Of a DNA stretch of 64,000 nucleotides, positions 33,196 through 44,770 are shown piece after piece; the stretch's first letter is position 1; the number at the start of each line of letters is the position of its first letter. A model generated the notes under the pieces. The model searched no databases. It worked only from the letters and a program-made list of their open reading frames with translations, and had not been told where the DNA came from. The stretch spans positions 4,464,001 to 4,528,000 of the forward strand of contig JAZBRS010000044.1 in assembly GCA_037176725.1 (NCBI GenBank), read 5' to 3'. This DNA comes from Posidonia oceanica. Its lineage: Eukaryota; Streptophyta; Magnoliopsida; Alismatales; Posidoniaceae. A program made the translations under genes and the position numbers.

Positions 33196-34200
33196 GGTGA
33201 GTCATCTTACTTGGTGTTTGCCAAATGCTCTAGTACTTGACGCAATTTATACCACTTCATGCCATGATAATTTGCTAATGTTATATGTCGCTGAAAATAT
33301 AACGCTGCAACAAATATTGACAAGCATATGAATGCTATGAATATCAAAGCAATGAAGTGATAGATATAGTTTACTAGAAAAATGTTTTCGCTACAAGAGT
33401 CAACATGCAAAGCACAAGGTACAACATGATATGCATTATAAGTAAAACAAATTTCACAATGTATAGATAGAATACCGGAAATCTACAAGGTTGATAGTTC
33501 CTTAGTATTAGGAAATACTCAAAAAACAACTACAAACAAACAAAATCCAAGAATATAAGTACAAGTTAGACATACACAGACAGCAAGAAAATAAAGAAAA
33601 GGTCACATAGATCTCATACTACATGCATGCTAATTTATACCACTTCATCCCATGGTGATTTGCAAATGCTATATGTTGCTGAAAATGTGGAAACAGAATG
33701 TAGTGTAGGATTGAGATGTGGACTCAGGGACTAGCAGACAAATATTTTTTATTCTGGAAAACTGCAGTTAAGTACAAAGGCCACATAATACAAAATTAGC
33801 ATGCAAAATGACAAGGTATATGATATGAAGCACACAAAGTAATGGATACTAACACAGGGAATTCTCGATGTTGTTATTCCCTCAGAATTAGCAAGTAACT
33901 AATAAAAAATCATGGCAAATTAAAAAAACTAAAGAAAAAAAAAACAAAGTAAAAGAAAGACATACACAAACCAAAGGAAAAAAGTCCAAATAAATGCAAC
34001 ATCATAACGATATCATATCATATAAAATTACAAGCACCATGCAACTATAGCAGGAGTGTCACAAGGATTTCACAACTTCGTAAAAGAATAATATGCTGAT
34101 AAAACTGTTTGTGTTTTCAGAGCTAATTTTTAAGCTACAGGTAACCAGACTTAACCTAGAGCCTTATCAGCTCATCCCAAATTTCCGGCTGTTGTGCAGT
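33196..34200. other. Long second intron of the synthase pseudogene
   Basis: Opens at GTGAGTC after GGAAGAGTTG and closes at TTGTGCAG before TGATGATTTCTGG. It is AT-rich and holds no coding sequence; two versions of TTATACCACTTCATGCCATG (about 33248 and 33637) suggest an internal duplication. Joining at these sites is one base off the expected frame, another sign of decay. Confidence 0.55.
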
Positions 34201-34516
34201 GATGATTTCTGGTTTCAGGACCCAAATGGGGTCCCAATGAGGGTATACTGGTTGCAAGGTGTCCACATGGTTCATTGTGCCTATAACAGCATGTAGATGG
34301 GGCAGATGATCCAGCCTGATTGAGATATGTTCCAGTCTGATCACCTGTGTGCCAAGTTCCATGCAGGCTCAAGGGCAATCTGTGGAGGACCTATCTATAT
34401 CAGTGACTCTGTGGGTGGCCATGACCTCGAGCTCATGAAAAAGCTCATCTTTCCTGATGGAACCACACCCAAGTGCCAGCACTTTGCTCTCCCAACAAGT
34501 CTATAACTCTGAACAA

Positions 34517-35003
34517 TAGGAGTGCAAACAGCTTGGATACGGTACGGATACGGGTATTACCATATCCGTATCCGTTTTTAAAATACGGATACGGATATCA
34601 TCCAGATATGAAAAATGTATATCCATAACCTTAAAAAACGGATACAGATACGGATACAGTACGGATATTTGATGAACGAACACAAATAAAAAAACAGATA
34701 TAGTAGAATATCAAAAACAATTACGTCTAAAGCTTCAAATATATGTAAGTGAATATACTTTACATAACTAATCATATGAAAATTAGTAAATTATGACTAT
34801 TGTCATTAAAAATTTATATATTACAATCAAATCAAAGAATATATCTATGTAATACGGATAACGGATATTATAAAAGATTTGAAAAATGATATCCATATCC
34901 GTATCCATATCCACTCGAGACAGATACAGATAATCCACATCCTCTAAAAAACAGATACGAATAGGGATACGGGACGGATATCCCATATATGTTTGCACCC
35001 CTA
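34517..35003. mobile_element. hAT-like MITE
   Basis: The ends read TAGGAGTGCAAACA on the left and TGTTTGCACCCCTA on the right (TAGGGGTGCAAACA inverted), with near-identical 8-base flanks CTGAACAA (34509-34516) and CTAAACAA (35004-35011). The interior is crowded with GGATACGGATAC words and their complement, a typical hAT subterminal layout. No open frame. Confidence 0.85.
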
Positions 35004-35117
35004 CTAAACAATCAGTTTATAACTCTTGTTTCTTATGAACAATCAGAATATAACTCTAACTCTGAAACTGCATGGACGACAAATTCATCTTCCTATGCTC
35101 CAAGCTAACAAAGTCAA

Positions 35118-35429
35118 TGGGATATCAACTCCATCTTCAATAATGCACCACCACCAACAAAATATGAGCAACAACCTCAACAGCCTCAAAGAATTCCTAA
35201 GCCAGTATTTATTCAACAATATCCACCAATAGGATTCCTAGTACGGCTACCACTATCACAATATCACTACTATATTCTTGAATACCAAACATATTACAAT
35301 CATGTGTCTTGGAACAACTACGTATTATGGAAAGAGTTCCAAATTCAATAGCAAATTCATTGTGACCACAATATGATTGAACAACAACAAGAAGATTTTA
35401 ATGAACCAAGACATTCGTTATGGTATTAA
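35118..35429 (+). pseudogene. Proline/glutamine-rich open stretch, unknown
   Basis: The frame beginning WDINSIFNNAPPPTKYEQQP runs through QQPQRIPKPVFIQQYPPIGF and YHYYILEYQTYYNHVSWNNY to a TAA at about 35429 with one internal TAG. The low-complexity, P/Q/Y-rich composition is unusual for random AT-rich DNA. No start codon in frame and no family recognised; it may be the relic of a last exon. Confidence 0.3.
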
Positions 35430-37261
35430 GCATATATAAAGTAACTTCTATTTGCACTTTTATTTTTAAACATTTATTAAGTATTTTTTATACTTCAATA
35501 CATTCGTATTAAGTGTATGTAGCATTTCTAATACGATACATGTCTAGAAATTGAATCTAAGTAGTCTTAGATGTATATTATTGCTTACTTCAGCTTAACT
35601 TTGAGTTACAAATCTTAATTCGAAGTTTTTTTTACCATTACCGTAGATTTCTGTAAATTTACTGCGTTTCCATGGAAATTTCCACCGAAGTCTGATACGT
35701 TTCTTATAATCATTAGACCGAAGTTCGATACGAAACTTACATTTGGAACTTTGTTACACCTAACAAAATGATAGAGGGTTGTGTACTTGTGTACTCAAGT
35801 GAATTGGAGTAATCGATGTTTCTTGTATTAGTATGAGGTTCAAGGCAGAGAGAGGTTCTTAACCTACTCGAGTGAAAGGCCAAGGAAGATCTTTTCTAAT
35901 AGGATTTACACAAGTTTGAATATTCAGATTGTGGGAACCTACTAATAGAGCTTTGTTTGGATGAAGACGATTCTAGTGTTCCACAAGTGATGATTGGTTA
36001 TACTGAAAAATGAAAATACCAGGGATGATTAAACTTGTTTTCCTTTTTAGACGTATCTATTCTTAGGTTGGTGAGCTTGGCTTTTATACATAGTAAGTCA
36101 TGGTCTATATTCTTTTTGTGGTAAGCCTGGGCTAAGATATGTCATTAGGGTAATTATGGCAACATTTGACTGTGGTTGTTGCACTTCCCTGACAAGATTT
36201 GGATGGTGGTTCAAAAAATATTTCTTTGCTATATTAATTTATGGCTTGCATGTAGGGATTGTCAAACAAAGTACTGTTGTGAATGGTCAAAGACTCCACA
36301 GAAGTAAATTATGTTGGTTTTGAAGTTCTTCAGAAACATATATTGTTCATGTCAACCAAAATTACCAATAAAACTATGTATAAGCAAGACCAATGGGCAG
36401 ACTGACATCATGATCAAAAAATGGTTTAAATTTTATTCCTAAAACAAATGGTTTGTATTTTTATTTTTTTTTAAATCCTTCCTCACTCCTACAATAAATG
36501 GTTCGTATTTTTATTTTTTAAAACTCCTTCCTCACAAGTTTGGGAGGTCAAAGGCAGTGACCAATCTATACTCTCTTCCTGAACAAGCACTAAGTAGTGC
36601 CTGAAGAAAAATATAAGTTTATTGTTTACACACCTTACTGATGACATTTATGCACGATGCAAGCAAAAAAAATCCCACTGCCATACATCAAAACAAAGAA
36701 AAAGTTCAAGAAACGAACTAGACTCAAAAAATCACATTCCAATGGTTTCATATTTTTCTCTTTTGATTGTGACTAAGGAGGTTATAACAAGCAACAATTA
36801 GACATTACCAGCAGTTTCGATGAGAACATGAACCATCTCTAAACTCTAAAAGTGATAAAACATAGTTGTTTCTGGTGACTATCAGGCTTGAACTCCTAGA
36901 TTAGCTTCATGTCAAAGTGGTAATTACAATGAATGCATAGGTTCATGATAACTATTATTGGCATTCCTACTGACTGGACCGGAAGCAATATTGACTAAAG
37001 GGCTACGTTCACTTCCTCCCCATATCATCAAGTGGTTAATTTCAAAATTGAAGTCTTAAGTTTTCTGAGTTCTAAGCATCTACAACAATGCAAGCACCAA
37101 CAGCAGAAAATGAAAGTCCAGAACTCTTGGATGGGCAATAATACAGATTATGCATTCTAACTCTACTCTCTGCTTCTTAAAAACAGCTAACTTAAGTAAC
37201 AGCAAACTGCATAATAATCTTTTACCTCGCGATGTTCCATACTTCCATTCTGCAAGCATGT
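35430..37261. other. Intergenic; small direct repeat
   Basis: No gene recognised. At 36420-36535 an AAATGGTT(T/C)GTATTTTTATTTTT...TCCTTCCTCAC block occurs twice in tandem (about 60 bases). A faint copia-like LTKGLRSLPPHI at 36997 is too short to call. Confidence 0.5.
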
Positions 37262-38194
37262 CTATTGCATGGCCCTTTGAGAAATAAACTCATTAAACTT
37301 TCTAGCTCTCTCTCTCAAATCGGCAATTATCTCATCAGCTGTATCTTCAATCACCATTGGTAAGTACTTCTCCACTGAATCAAACCACTCACCAAGAGTC
37401 ATTTTTTCCAAATCAACAACCGGTCTTCCACTTTCTCCATCTTCACCCTTCCCATCTAACATATCCCCATCTCTCGACTGCCCTCCAGCAGAATCCTTCT
37501 TCCATGCCGCGTCATTCTTCATCTCCCCATCGCTCACCTCCACTGTCACGTCTTCTTTTCCAGTTTCAACAACATCCCGAACCTCCAACTTCTCGATCTC
37601 CGGCACCTCTGGGGCAGAATTCCCTGCAGATACCAAAATCTCTGGTTCTACAATCGCGTCAACCGCCGTCTTAGGCCTCCCTCTTCGTCGAATACCACCG
37701 GCACTCTTCTTCTCCGCCCCCACTGTCGAATACAAGCCCGGGGTTTCGATCGGAGGAGCCGCGCCCCTCCTCGTGGCATACCTCCTCGACCTCGTCACCC
37801 GGACCTCCAACACCTCCACCTCCTTCACCACCTCCACCGCCGACGTCGAAATCCTTTCGTTGATCTTGACGGAGATGGTGGTGTTCTCCCCAATCTTGAT
37901 AAAGTCTCCGTCCTTGAGCATCGTGGGAGCCGACGGGTCGATGACGGCGTCGTTGACAAAGGTGCCGTTGGAGGTGTCGAGATCGGTCACGGCCCACCCG
38001 GCACTATCGAGGTGGTTGATGGTGAGGTGCCTCTGGGAGATGCTGGGGTCCTTGATGGTGAAGGTGTTGCCTTTGATCACCCTCCCTATCCGGACGCTTC
38101 TGCTGCTCATCCCCGTTGGGTTGCACTCTATGATCTCCCCGGCGCGGGGTCCCTTCTCGACGGTGAGGAGCAGGGACGGAGGTGGAGAAGCCAT
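37262..38194 (-). CDS. FHA-domain protein (At4g14490-like)
   Basis: Single-exon gene of 310 residues. Residues about 30-110 form a forkhead-associated domain with SVRIGRVIKGNTFTI, the phosphothreonine-binding SISQRH, TDLDTSNGTFVND and LKDGDFIKIGENT. FHA domains bind phosphothreonine peptides, so the protein probably acts as a nuclear or signalling adaptor; its partners are unknown. The middle (residues about 130-250) is acidic, lysine/arginine-rich and low complexity (RRRGRPKTAVDA resembles an AT-hook-like stretch). The C-terminal block MTLGEWFDSVEKYLPMVIED, then ADLRERARKFNEFIS is predicted helical and looks conserved in plant relatives. The start was chosen as the first Met before the FHA domain, followed by a run typical of the family (MASPPPSLLLTVEKGPRAGE). 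GC is much higher at the 5' end than at the 3' end. No breaks seen. Confidence 0.9.
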   Translation of the reverse strand: MASPPPSLLLTVEKGPRAGEIIECNPTGMSSRSVRIGRVIKGNTFTIKDPSISQRHLTINHLDSAGWAVTDLDTSNGTFVNDAVIDPSAPTMLKDGDFIKIGENTTISVKINERISTSAVEVVKEVEVLEVRVTRSRRYATRRGAAPPIETPGLYSTVGAEKKSAGGIRRRGRPKTAVDAIVEPEILVSAGNSAPEVPEIEKLEVRDVVETGKEDVTVEVSDGEMKNDAAWKKDSAGGQSRDGDMLDGKGEDGESGRPVVDLEKMTLGEWFDSVEKYLPMVIEDTADEIIADLRERARKFNEFISQRAMQ

Positions 38195-38639
38195 CGGCGA
38201 TGGGGGTTAGGGTTGTAGTGTGGAGTGGAGCTTGGAGGGAAAATGAAATGATTGGAAACATAAATGAGTAAATTGCATTTTAATACCTTAAACTTTACTC
38301 TATTTTTAAGTTCAGTAGTTGGACTAGAATATAATAAATTAATCCTTAACCTTACTCTTGCTTAATAGTTTAGTAACTACCGTTAGTAATTGACACCTTT
38401 ACATAAATTATATGTTGAAAATACCACTTCCATTACGTTTTTTTGGAGCAAAAAGAATTTTATTGATTTTGAAAGAGTACAAAAGTAACGATATACCTCC
38501 AATAGAGGATAATGATCCATCAATTACTAGTCCTTCAGTTAGTCCGAAAGAACTCCACTCCAAAATCCATGCCTTTAGGAAAAAAAAGATGAGAAAAAGA
38601 CTAAACCGTACCATTTCTATTTCTAATGCTGGGTATATC

Positions 38640-40599
38640 TCATTTATCCAGATTACAGATGCCTTTAAGTTCTCTAGGAAGTTCTGAGAAACTATGGAAA
38701 ACCTTGTCCATGCAAGACACACCACCAGTTTTTGCTAGAAAGTCTACTGCTCTATTGGCTTCTCTGAAACAGTGTCTGATGTTGAACTCAAAGCTCCTCA
38801 AGATACGTGTCCACCAAGTCATGCATCTCCAGCTCACTTGAGCTTTATGTTGCAACATCTTTACAACTTGAAGTGAATCAGATTCACTTTCATTGACATG
38901 GAGGCCTAGCCCATCATAGAAGTAGAGGAGATCCCATACAGCTTTCATCTTAGCCTCATTATTTGTGATGTTACTATAATACTTACTGAAAGCAAAAAAA
39001 ACCTTCCCCTGCGAGTCTCTAACAATACCTCCACCACCTGCTATCGATATATTCGGAGATCCATCAATATTAGCTTTAAGCCCATAAACAGGAGGAACTC
39101 ACCAGACTAGCAAGTAATGCTTTTCCAAAACAACAGGTACTTTGAAACCCACACTTAGCATCACATGCGCGCCCCTTCCTTGGAAAAAGGAAGGCTTCCC
39201 TGCTAGCATCAAATTACAATCCATGATTACCCTAGATGCCACCTGCCACCAATTACTATACTTCCCTAAAAATCTTCTATTGCACCTCCCTTTCCAGATA
39301 TGCCAACAAATAAATCTTGAAATAATTCCAATAACAATGTGCACGTATGACCTTTCGTTAGCCCGTTCATGCCAAGCAAGAATGGTGGAAACAATAATCT
39401 GATGAACTTGCAAATCAAGAATAGACTCAAAGAAGTCCCATACCTTAATTGCCATATCACCATTCAAGAGAAGATGCTCCAACGTCTCCACCTAAGAGTT
39501 CAAACAACAATTGCATTTTGAAACAAAAGGCTCCATCCGTGCTTGAACATTCACATCCATAGCAACTGCATTCCAGCTAATACGCCCTAGAAATAAGGAG
39601 ATTTGATGGTATTAAAATAGACCATATCCATTTCCTCTTTTTGATTGTCTTGTTGGTTGCATTGATCATCATCCACGCGCTCCTAATAGAGAAATTACCA
39701 TAGATATCCGGGGCCCATATCAATCTGTCTACATCGCCACCTGGATCCACATTAAGATTACTAAAACTATCCCACATATCACCCAAGTCACCACTATTAC
39801 CAACCACCTGGTCCTCAAATAAATCCATGTTAAAGAAGACATCCACTACCTTGGCCCTAAGATCAAAATAAGGTAGAGGTGTAAAATTTTTGAAGACGAT
39901 GCCACTAGCACACCATTTATCCATCCAGAAAGAGCTATCCCCCTTGTCAATTTTCCAAAAAGAGTTTGAGATCACCCACGACATCACTGACATCAAAGAT
40001 TTCCATCTAATAGAAGAAAACAAAGGAGGAGGAGCGTATCAGCCTTTAACATCAATCTTACACTTCATATAACAAAATGTGCTCCATAGAGAATTCTTAA
40101 GCAACAGCCTCCAACAATTTTTAATTCTGAACAGCAAAGACACATCATGAAAAGCATGGATTCCTAACCCCATTTCATTCAAAGGCCTCGTGCAAAATTC
40201 CCATCTCACCCAGTGATCAAGCTTCCTTCCATTTTTGTAGCCCCACAGAAAATCCCGCTTCAAACGATCAATCATCGATGTAACCTGACCAGGAATTTTT
40301 AGAACGGCAATAATATGTATAGAAATAGAAGCCAAAACATGTTTAACAAGCACCAATCTACCAGCCATGCTCAAAAGCCTTGCTCCCCATCCTTGAACAC
40401 GTTGCCTGATTTTATCCACCAAGGTTTGGAAATAAAACTCTGGATCTGCCTGCCACAATAGGAGCACCAAGGTAAACCAAAGGCCAAGAACCCCTACTAA
40501 AACCAGTATAAGCCTCAATCCACCCATTCTGTAAAGATGGCTTCCTCCAAATATACATACATTTGTTCCTCCCCATACGCTATCCTGAAGAAGCCTCAT
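38640..40599 (-). pseudogene. LINE post-RT region, zinc-binding zf-RVT and RNase H
   Basis: KIRQRVQGWGARLLSMAGRL, IKSVLASISIHI-like text, FLWGYKNGRKLDHWVRWEFC and ELGLGIHAFHD-like text mark the region after reverse transcriptase. WKSLMSVMSWVISNSFWKID and FSIRSAWMMINATNKT then METLEHLLLNGDMAIKVWDF mark zf-RVT. RNase H follows: ANIDGSPN with GGGGIVRDSQGKVFFAFS, then ESDSLQVVKMLQHK and REANRAVDFLAKTGG. Stops occur between blocks. Confidence 0.85.
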
Positions 40600-41485
40600 A
40601 CTTTTCTATGAAATCCATAAGATTACGCACAGAAATACCATCTATTTTATAAAACAACAAGGCATCATTAGCAAAAAATAAATGAGAAGGAGCCAAGCCC
40701 TTACCCGCAGTAACATATCTCTTGCAAGCCCCAACAGAAACCAGTATATGAAGCCCTCTACTGAAAACTTCTTAAGCCTATATGAACAAAGATAGAGACA
40801 AAGGATCACCCTGTTTCAACCCTCTAGTAGATTTGAAAAAACTAGATTGTTTGCCATTGATAATAAGAGTGAACCAGTTATTGTTAAGTGTTCTACGAAT
40901 GAGGTCTACAAACCTTTCTGAGAAGCCAAATTTATGCAAGACTCTAAAAAGGAAAGACCATTCCATTCTATCATAGGTTTTCAACATGTCTAATTTAAAA
41001 ACTACATTACCTCATCTGCACTTCTTATCGAAATCAACAATAAGTTCTTAGGCCAACTGAATATGATCAAATATATCTCTACCTTTAACAAGCCCTGCTT
41101 GCACTACATTGATTAACTTGGACAAAAAGGACATAGGCCTATTATTAAGAATCTTCGAACAAATCTTAGAAGCAACATTCCCAATACTAATTGGTCGAAA
41201 TTGTGCAAAAGAAGCAGGATGTTCAACCTTTGGAATTAAGCATATCATAGAATCTGAAATACTACGATGCATAAGGGCCCCCACAAAGAAATACTTAATT
41301 AAGGCAAATAAATCATCTTTAATAATATCCCATGCAGCAAGATAGAAAGGCAAGAAAAAACCATCAGCAGCTGCTGCTACCGGCATGGAACAAAGACCAT
41401 CCATGATTTCATCAAGCTCTGGTACTTTAGTCAATGAGAGACAATCATCCTCAGTCATTAGTCTTGGAATACAATCCAACAACAA
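40600..41485 (-). pseudogene. LINE reverse transcriptase
   Basis: Reads TKVPELDEIMDGLCSMPVAA, HRSISDSMICLIPKVEHPAS, FRPISIGNVASKICSKILNN, VVQAGLVKGRDIFDHIQLA, then MLKTYDRMEWSFLFRVLHKF and STRGLKQGDPLSLSLFI, which are non-LTR reverse-transcriptase motifs in order. The catalytic FADD box is HLFFANDALLFYK (about 40650-40690), so the first catalytic Asp is Asn. With the stops and frameshifts this enzyme is dead. Confidence 0.88.
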
Positions 41486-41504
41486 CTCCTCTATCTGACA
41501 GTCT

Positions 41505-42500
41505 GATATGAATTTTAATTAACCACAAGTGTACGATGTACTGTGTAGTACGTATACAAAATACGGATCGATCTCACAGAGAATAGTGTTTCAAAACAAA
41601 GAGATTAATTATCAGTTATTGAAAGGATGGTTGAGAGAGATGATGATTAAGAACTAAAACTAGAAGATGTAATCAAATTAATTAAAACAAACCTAGGGCT
41701 TTGAATCCATTTATGTAAAATCCAATATGCATGATTAAATCCACTCTTGTCTCTCTTCATGATCTAAATAGTTTACTCAATGGTTCTTATCTTAAAAAGC
41801 ATAACCTATATGCAAAGCACCATAGATTATCAAGTCCTAAGATAAAATCACACAAAATAAACTAAATCAAATGATATATGATAGATCTGCGATTATATAC
41901 ACAACCTCCAATGTATTCTTCCCCAAGCATAGACTAAAAAGATATTATCAATATTAATCTATCAAGGTTTATCGAATAATGAATGATCCATGTCATATAC
42001 ATTCAGTCTACATAATCATAGCATTTAAGCATGAGAAGACAAAGAGAAACTTAATCACAACATATGAACATACATAAACTTCATCTAAACTCTACATCTA
42101 AGAACTTAGCCACACATGATTATGCAAAATATCAAAATAAAAGAGAGGGAAAGAGAAGAACAAGACATAATTAATAGAAAGAAAATGAACTTCTATTGAT
42201 AAAAATACCTTGATTACAGAAACTAAGCTTCAAGAACTCTAAACAATGGAGGAAGAAAGCTTAAGCCTAATGTGGAAGATTAAAGATACCCTAATGTTTA
42301 CACAATGGGTCCCTTTTATAGGTTTACAAGACTTGACCGTCACATAAACAAATCCGGCTACAAATGAGGAAACTGAATTTCAATTATAAGATATTTCTAC
42401 GATATTTCTGTGATTGCCAAAGACGGAGTCAAACAAATCTACTCTGGGCGCTTGGGAGGCGCCGGATGTGCTTTCAGGCGCCTAGGGGGCACCAACTGTT
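41505..42500 (-). repeat. LTR-like repeat, copy A (minus orientation)
   Basis: Reads on the minus strand like 52300-53350 on the plus strand: GGCGCC words, a TATAAAA box (CCTATAAAAGGG, about 42313-42324), a CAATAAAAATTCATTTTC-like block, TTTTTAGTCTATGCTTGGGG, and an end around GAGATCGATCC...GTACACTTGTGG. The GGGATCGACC...GTACTTGC ending is typical of plant gypsy-type LTR borders. No coding region or partner LTR in the same orientation is present, so a solo LTR or related derivative is likely. Confidence 0.6.
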
Positions 42501-43640
42501 CCTGAATTTTCTCCAACTTTGTTGCTTCTATTATTTTATCTTACTCATCGTGTTCATACACGTGGAAAAGATATATTTGATATCTTGCACGAATTTCTAT
42601 TTCTTTTATCCTTGAATTTGCATTTCTTTTTGTATTTATCATTTTTCCTCATCCTTTTCTTCTTTTCTCTTCAGGTCCAAAGTTCCTGCACAAAATACCT
42701 CGAGTAATATTATTTATGAACAAAAGAGATAAATATGGACATAAAATATGTAAGAATAATGTGCTAATCACAGTCCTTTGAAGTGCTAATCGCCCCCCCC
42801 CCCCGCGACACCCCACTTCTCTCTCCAAACTCTCTCTCGTTCTCCGTCTGCTCCTCTCCTTCTTCTTCGTCTCCTTTTCATTTTTTCCCTCAACTATGAG
42901 GAGTGGAAGAGGAGGAGAAAGGGAGATCCACATTCTTTTTTTTTTACAGCAATACACACTTTATATCACTTCATAGGTCATTGTAATTTAGCTTGTTACA
43001 AGAACGAAAAGAACGGAGGAAACAGTGAAGATCCCAAATATTGAAACTAAAATAGGAAAAAGTAGTAGTACTAAAACAAAAACAAGGGCTTTCAAAAAAA
43101 AAAAAAAAGGAAATGTGAAATTGAAACTAAAACTAAAAAACTAAAACGTTACGAATAAAAAAAACTAATATTGCCATATAAAAAGGAATATTAAAGTGTA
43201 ACTTTGAAATTAAAACTTAAACGGGATATTAATGTGATTAAGTTAACATAAAAAACTATCACTAAATGAAAATGGAGGGAAAGTGAAAATTCACAAAACC
43301 ACTATTATAATATAGGTGGTTTTGCTAATTTAAAATATAGATTTAATCTTAAACATGGGATGTTAAAATATTTCATTTCTATCAACTATCAATGTTAATT
43401 CTTTTTTTATATTTGTTATATCGATCGCAATTCATAGGGAACAACTCATAAGTTGCTTCATTAATTCAATAATACAAATTGATGAAGCCAAATGTGACCT
43501 ACAAACTCATAAGTTGATGGATTGTGTATGAATATACACGACCTATGAACTTTTACGAGAGAAGTAAATTACTAGCTTGACTAATTATGGGAGAAGTAAA
43601 TTACCCTTGAGGCTTCCTTTAATTCATAGTCACAAATGAC
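42501..43640. other. Intergenic, low complexity
   Basis: CT-rich stretches, a run of 13 C at about 42792-42804 and A-rich DNA. No gene or terminal repeats seen. Confidence 0.5.
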
Positions 43641-43925
43641 AGAAACATACAGCGGAGATGGAGGCCATGGTCTCCGAGAACCACCTCCGTCCGAAAGTGC
43701 ATTCTCACGTCCACTCTCTTGGCTTGTATTGGTAGTAAAGTTGGAGCAATTCATTGGACTTCCTGGTCATATTTTGGATGATAGCTCAAGCATGGAGCGA
43801 GAAGTGGACGAACACGTAAAATCAAGCAAAGGGAAGTCGTCAAGGTTGATGAACAGGAAGTGCAGTTGCTCATTTGGATATCTACCACAGGATTTACTGA
43901 TTGTAAGGAATAATGTTCTTGAACG
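43641..43925 (+). pseudogene. Cinnamoyl-CoA reductase-like relic: exon 3 joined to the end of exon 5
   Basis: After CACAAATGACAG the DNA follows exon 3 of the intact gene (KHTAEMEAMV, CCGAAAGTGCATTCTCAC, CTCTTGGCTTGTATTGG) with an internal deletion of about 20 bases. It then jumps directly to the end of exon 5: VVKLEQFIGLPGHILDDSSS, KSSKGKSSRLMNRKCSCSFG against LPAQIF and [19 protein letters not shown] in the intact protein. Exon 4, introns 3-4 and most of exon 5 are absent. The intron-like acceptor upstream is retained, so this is a deleted DNA copy. Confidence 0.78.
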
Positions 43926-44535
43926 TGGCCAAGTGATCATATCAATACATATAAGATGTCATATTTCCATGGGGTTACAGTTAACATTGCCATGCATGTC
44001 TCACGTGTGGGATCCATCTGCGAATTAATATTGAAATTGCAACTGTCTCACGTGTGGGAGAGCATCCGTGGCCCCGTAGGCAACGAATGTTTATAACATA
44101 GAATGGTCACCAACAATAATTTCCCTGTAAGTGTCCAGTGGAGTAACTATGATCTCCATCCTAAACCTTATAATGGGAACTTCAATCCTCTAAAGGTTTA
44201 TTTATTCCTAACAGAGAATTTATTCTGTTGGACATAGAAACGTATTCTTAGATGCTACATCATCTGAAATACATTGATATCTTCCTAATTGGTTTTTGGT
44301 TTGATTCCATTATTAAAAGATACAATATAAAAGATTTTAACATTTCAACACACACATACATACATATATATATATAGGTAAATTATCAGGTAAGGTTCCT
44401 CCTTACTTTTGTTTAATAAGACTCTTGATCATCTACCATCAAAATCACATATCATGTCTGACTGTTATTGATGTTTTAAATGGTTTTTTATTTATATATT
44501 TTGAAACTTCTGTAGTTATGTGGCATCAAATCTAT
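43926..44535. other. Intergenic, no feature recognised
   Basis: AT-rich with a (TA/CA)n microsatellite at about 44346-44378; no coding frame. Confidence 0.5.
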
Positions 44536-44763
44536 AACTTCCTTTTTTTTTTTTTTACTTCCGTTAGTTATGATGAGAATATTTTCCCACATGCGACACA
44601 ACAACAAATTTGTAACTTCTTTTTTTTTTTACTCCTTTTAGTTACGGTGAGAATTAATATTTTCCCACATGTGACGCAACAACAAATCTGTAGCTTCCTT
44701 TTTTTTTTTACTTCCTTTAGTTATGGGTTATGGTGAGAATCTTATTCCACATGTGATGCACGT
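44536..44763. repeat. Tandem array, three 78-bp units
   Basis: Units start at 44536, 44614 and 44692 with AACTTCC + poly(T) + ACTTCC(G/T)TTAGTTA and contain TTTTCCCACATG(C/T)GACGCAACAACAAAT. The array precedes the FAR1-type transposase relic. Confidence 0.9.
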
Positions 44764-44770
44764 CTAAACA

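Larger units (their letters stand above)
31396..34508 (+). pseudogene. Stachyose/raffinose synthase (GH36) pseudogene
   Basis: Plant raffinose-oligosaccharide synthases transfer galactose from galactinol to sucrose or raffinose in the cytosol. Recognisable order: MAPPAEIPII start; ITLLSEVPDNVSINAFSF; LSIFRFKTWWSTMWVGNSG; VLLDVPELSSYVLTLPL; FRSALHPGGEGHVMNCAES; KFGWCTWDAFYLSVEPIG; IIDDGWQSITMDGKNPNED; LVLGGTQMTSRLYRFEECDK; GMKAFTKDLRTMFKGLDDI; VVKIVEGGIGLVHPDQA; GITGVKVDV (nucleophile region); a GT-AG intron near 32946-33023; EYVCEKFGGHIDLAKTYHNG; a second intron about 33196-34200; then DDFWFQDPNGVP (acid/base region), YWLQGVHMVHCAYNSM and ALPT. The charged insertion in the middle favours stachyose synthase over raffinose synthase. 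At least four frameshifts and several stops; the C-terminal third is missing where the hAT-like MITE begins. Confidence 0.9.
38437..41485 (-). mobile_element. L1-type LINE retrotransposon, 5'-truncated and degraded
   Basis: The minus strand carries, in order, reverse transcriptase (41485-40600), the zf-RVT region (about 40023-39099) and RNase H (about 39100-38640). It then has a 3' end identical in kind to the LINE at 28898-29220 (CAATAAAATTCTTTTTG... then a short A run at about 38438-38444). No endonuclease domain is present upstream; the sequence passes into an LTR-like repeat at about 41505. Frames are broken repeatedly. Confidence 0.92.

Noticed and set aside
36985..37065. LTKGLRSLPPHI resembling the end of copia RNase H
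   Set aside because: Too short, no upstream pol sequence.
37357..38261. Open frames on either strand across the FHA gene
   Set aside because: Shadows of the FHA coding frame; low-complexity translations.
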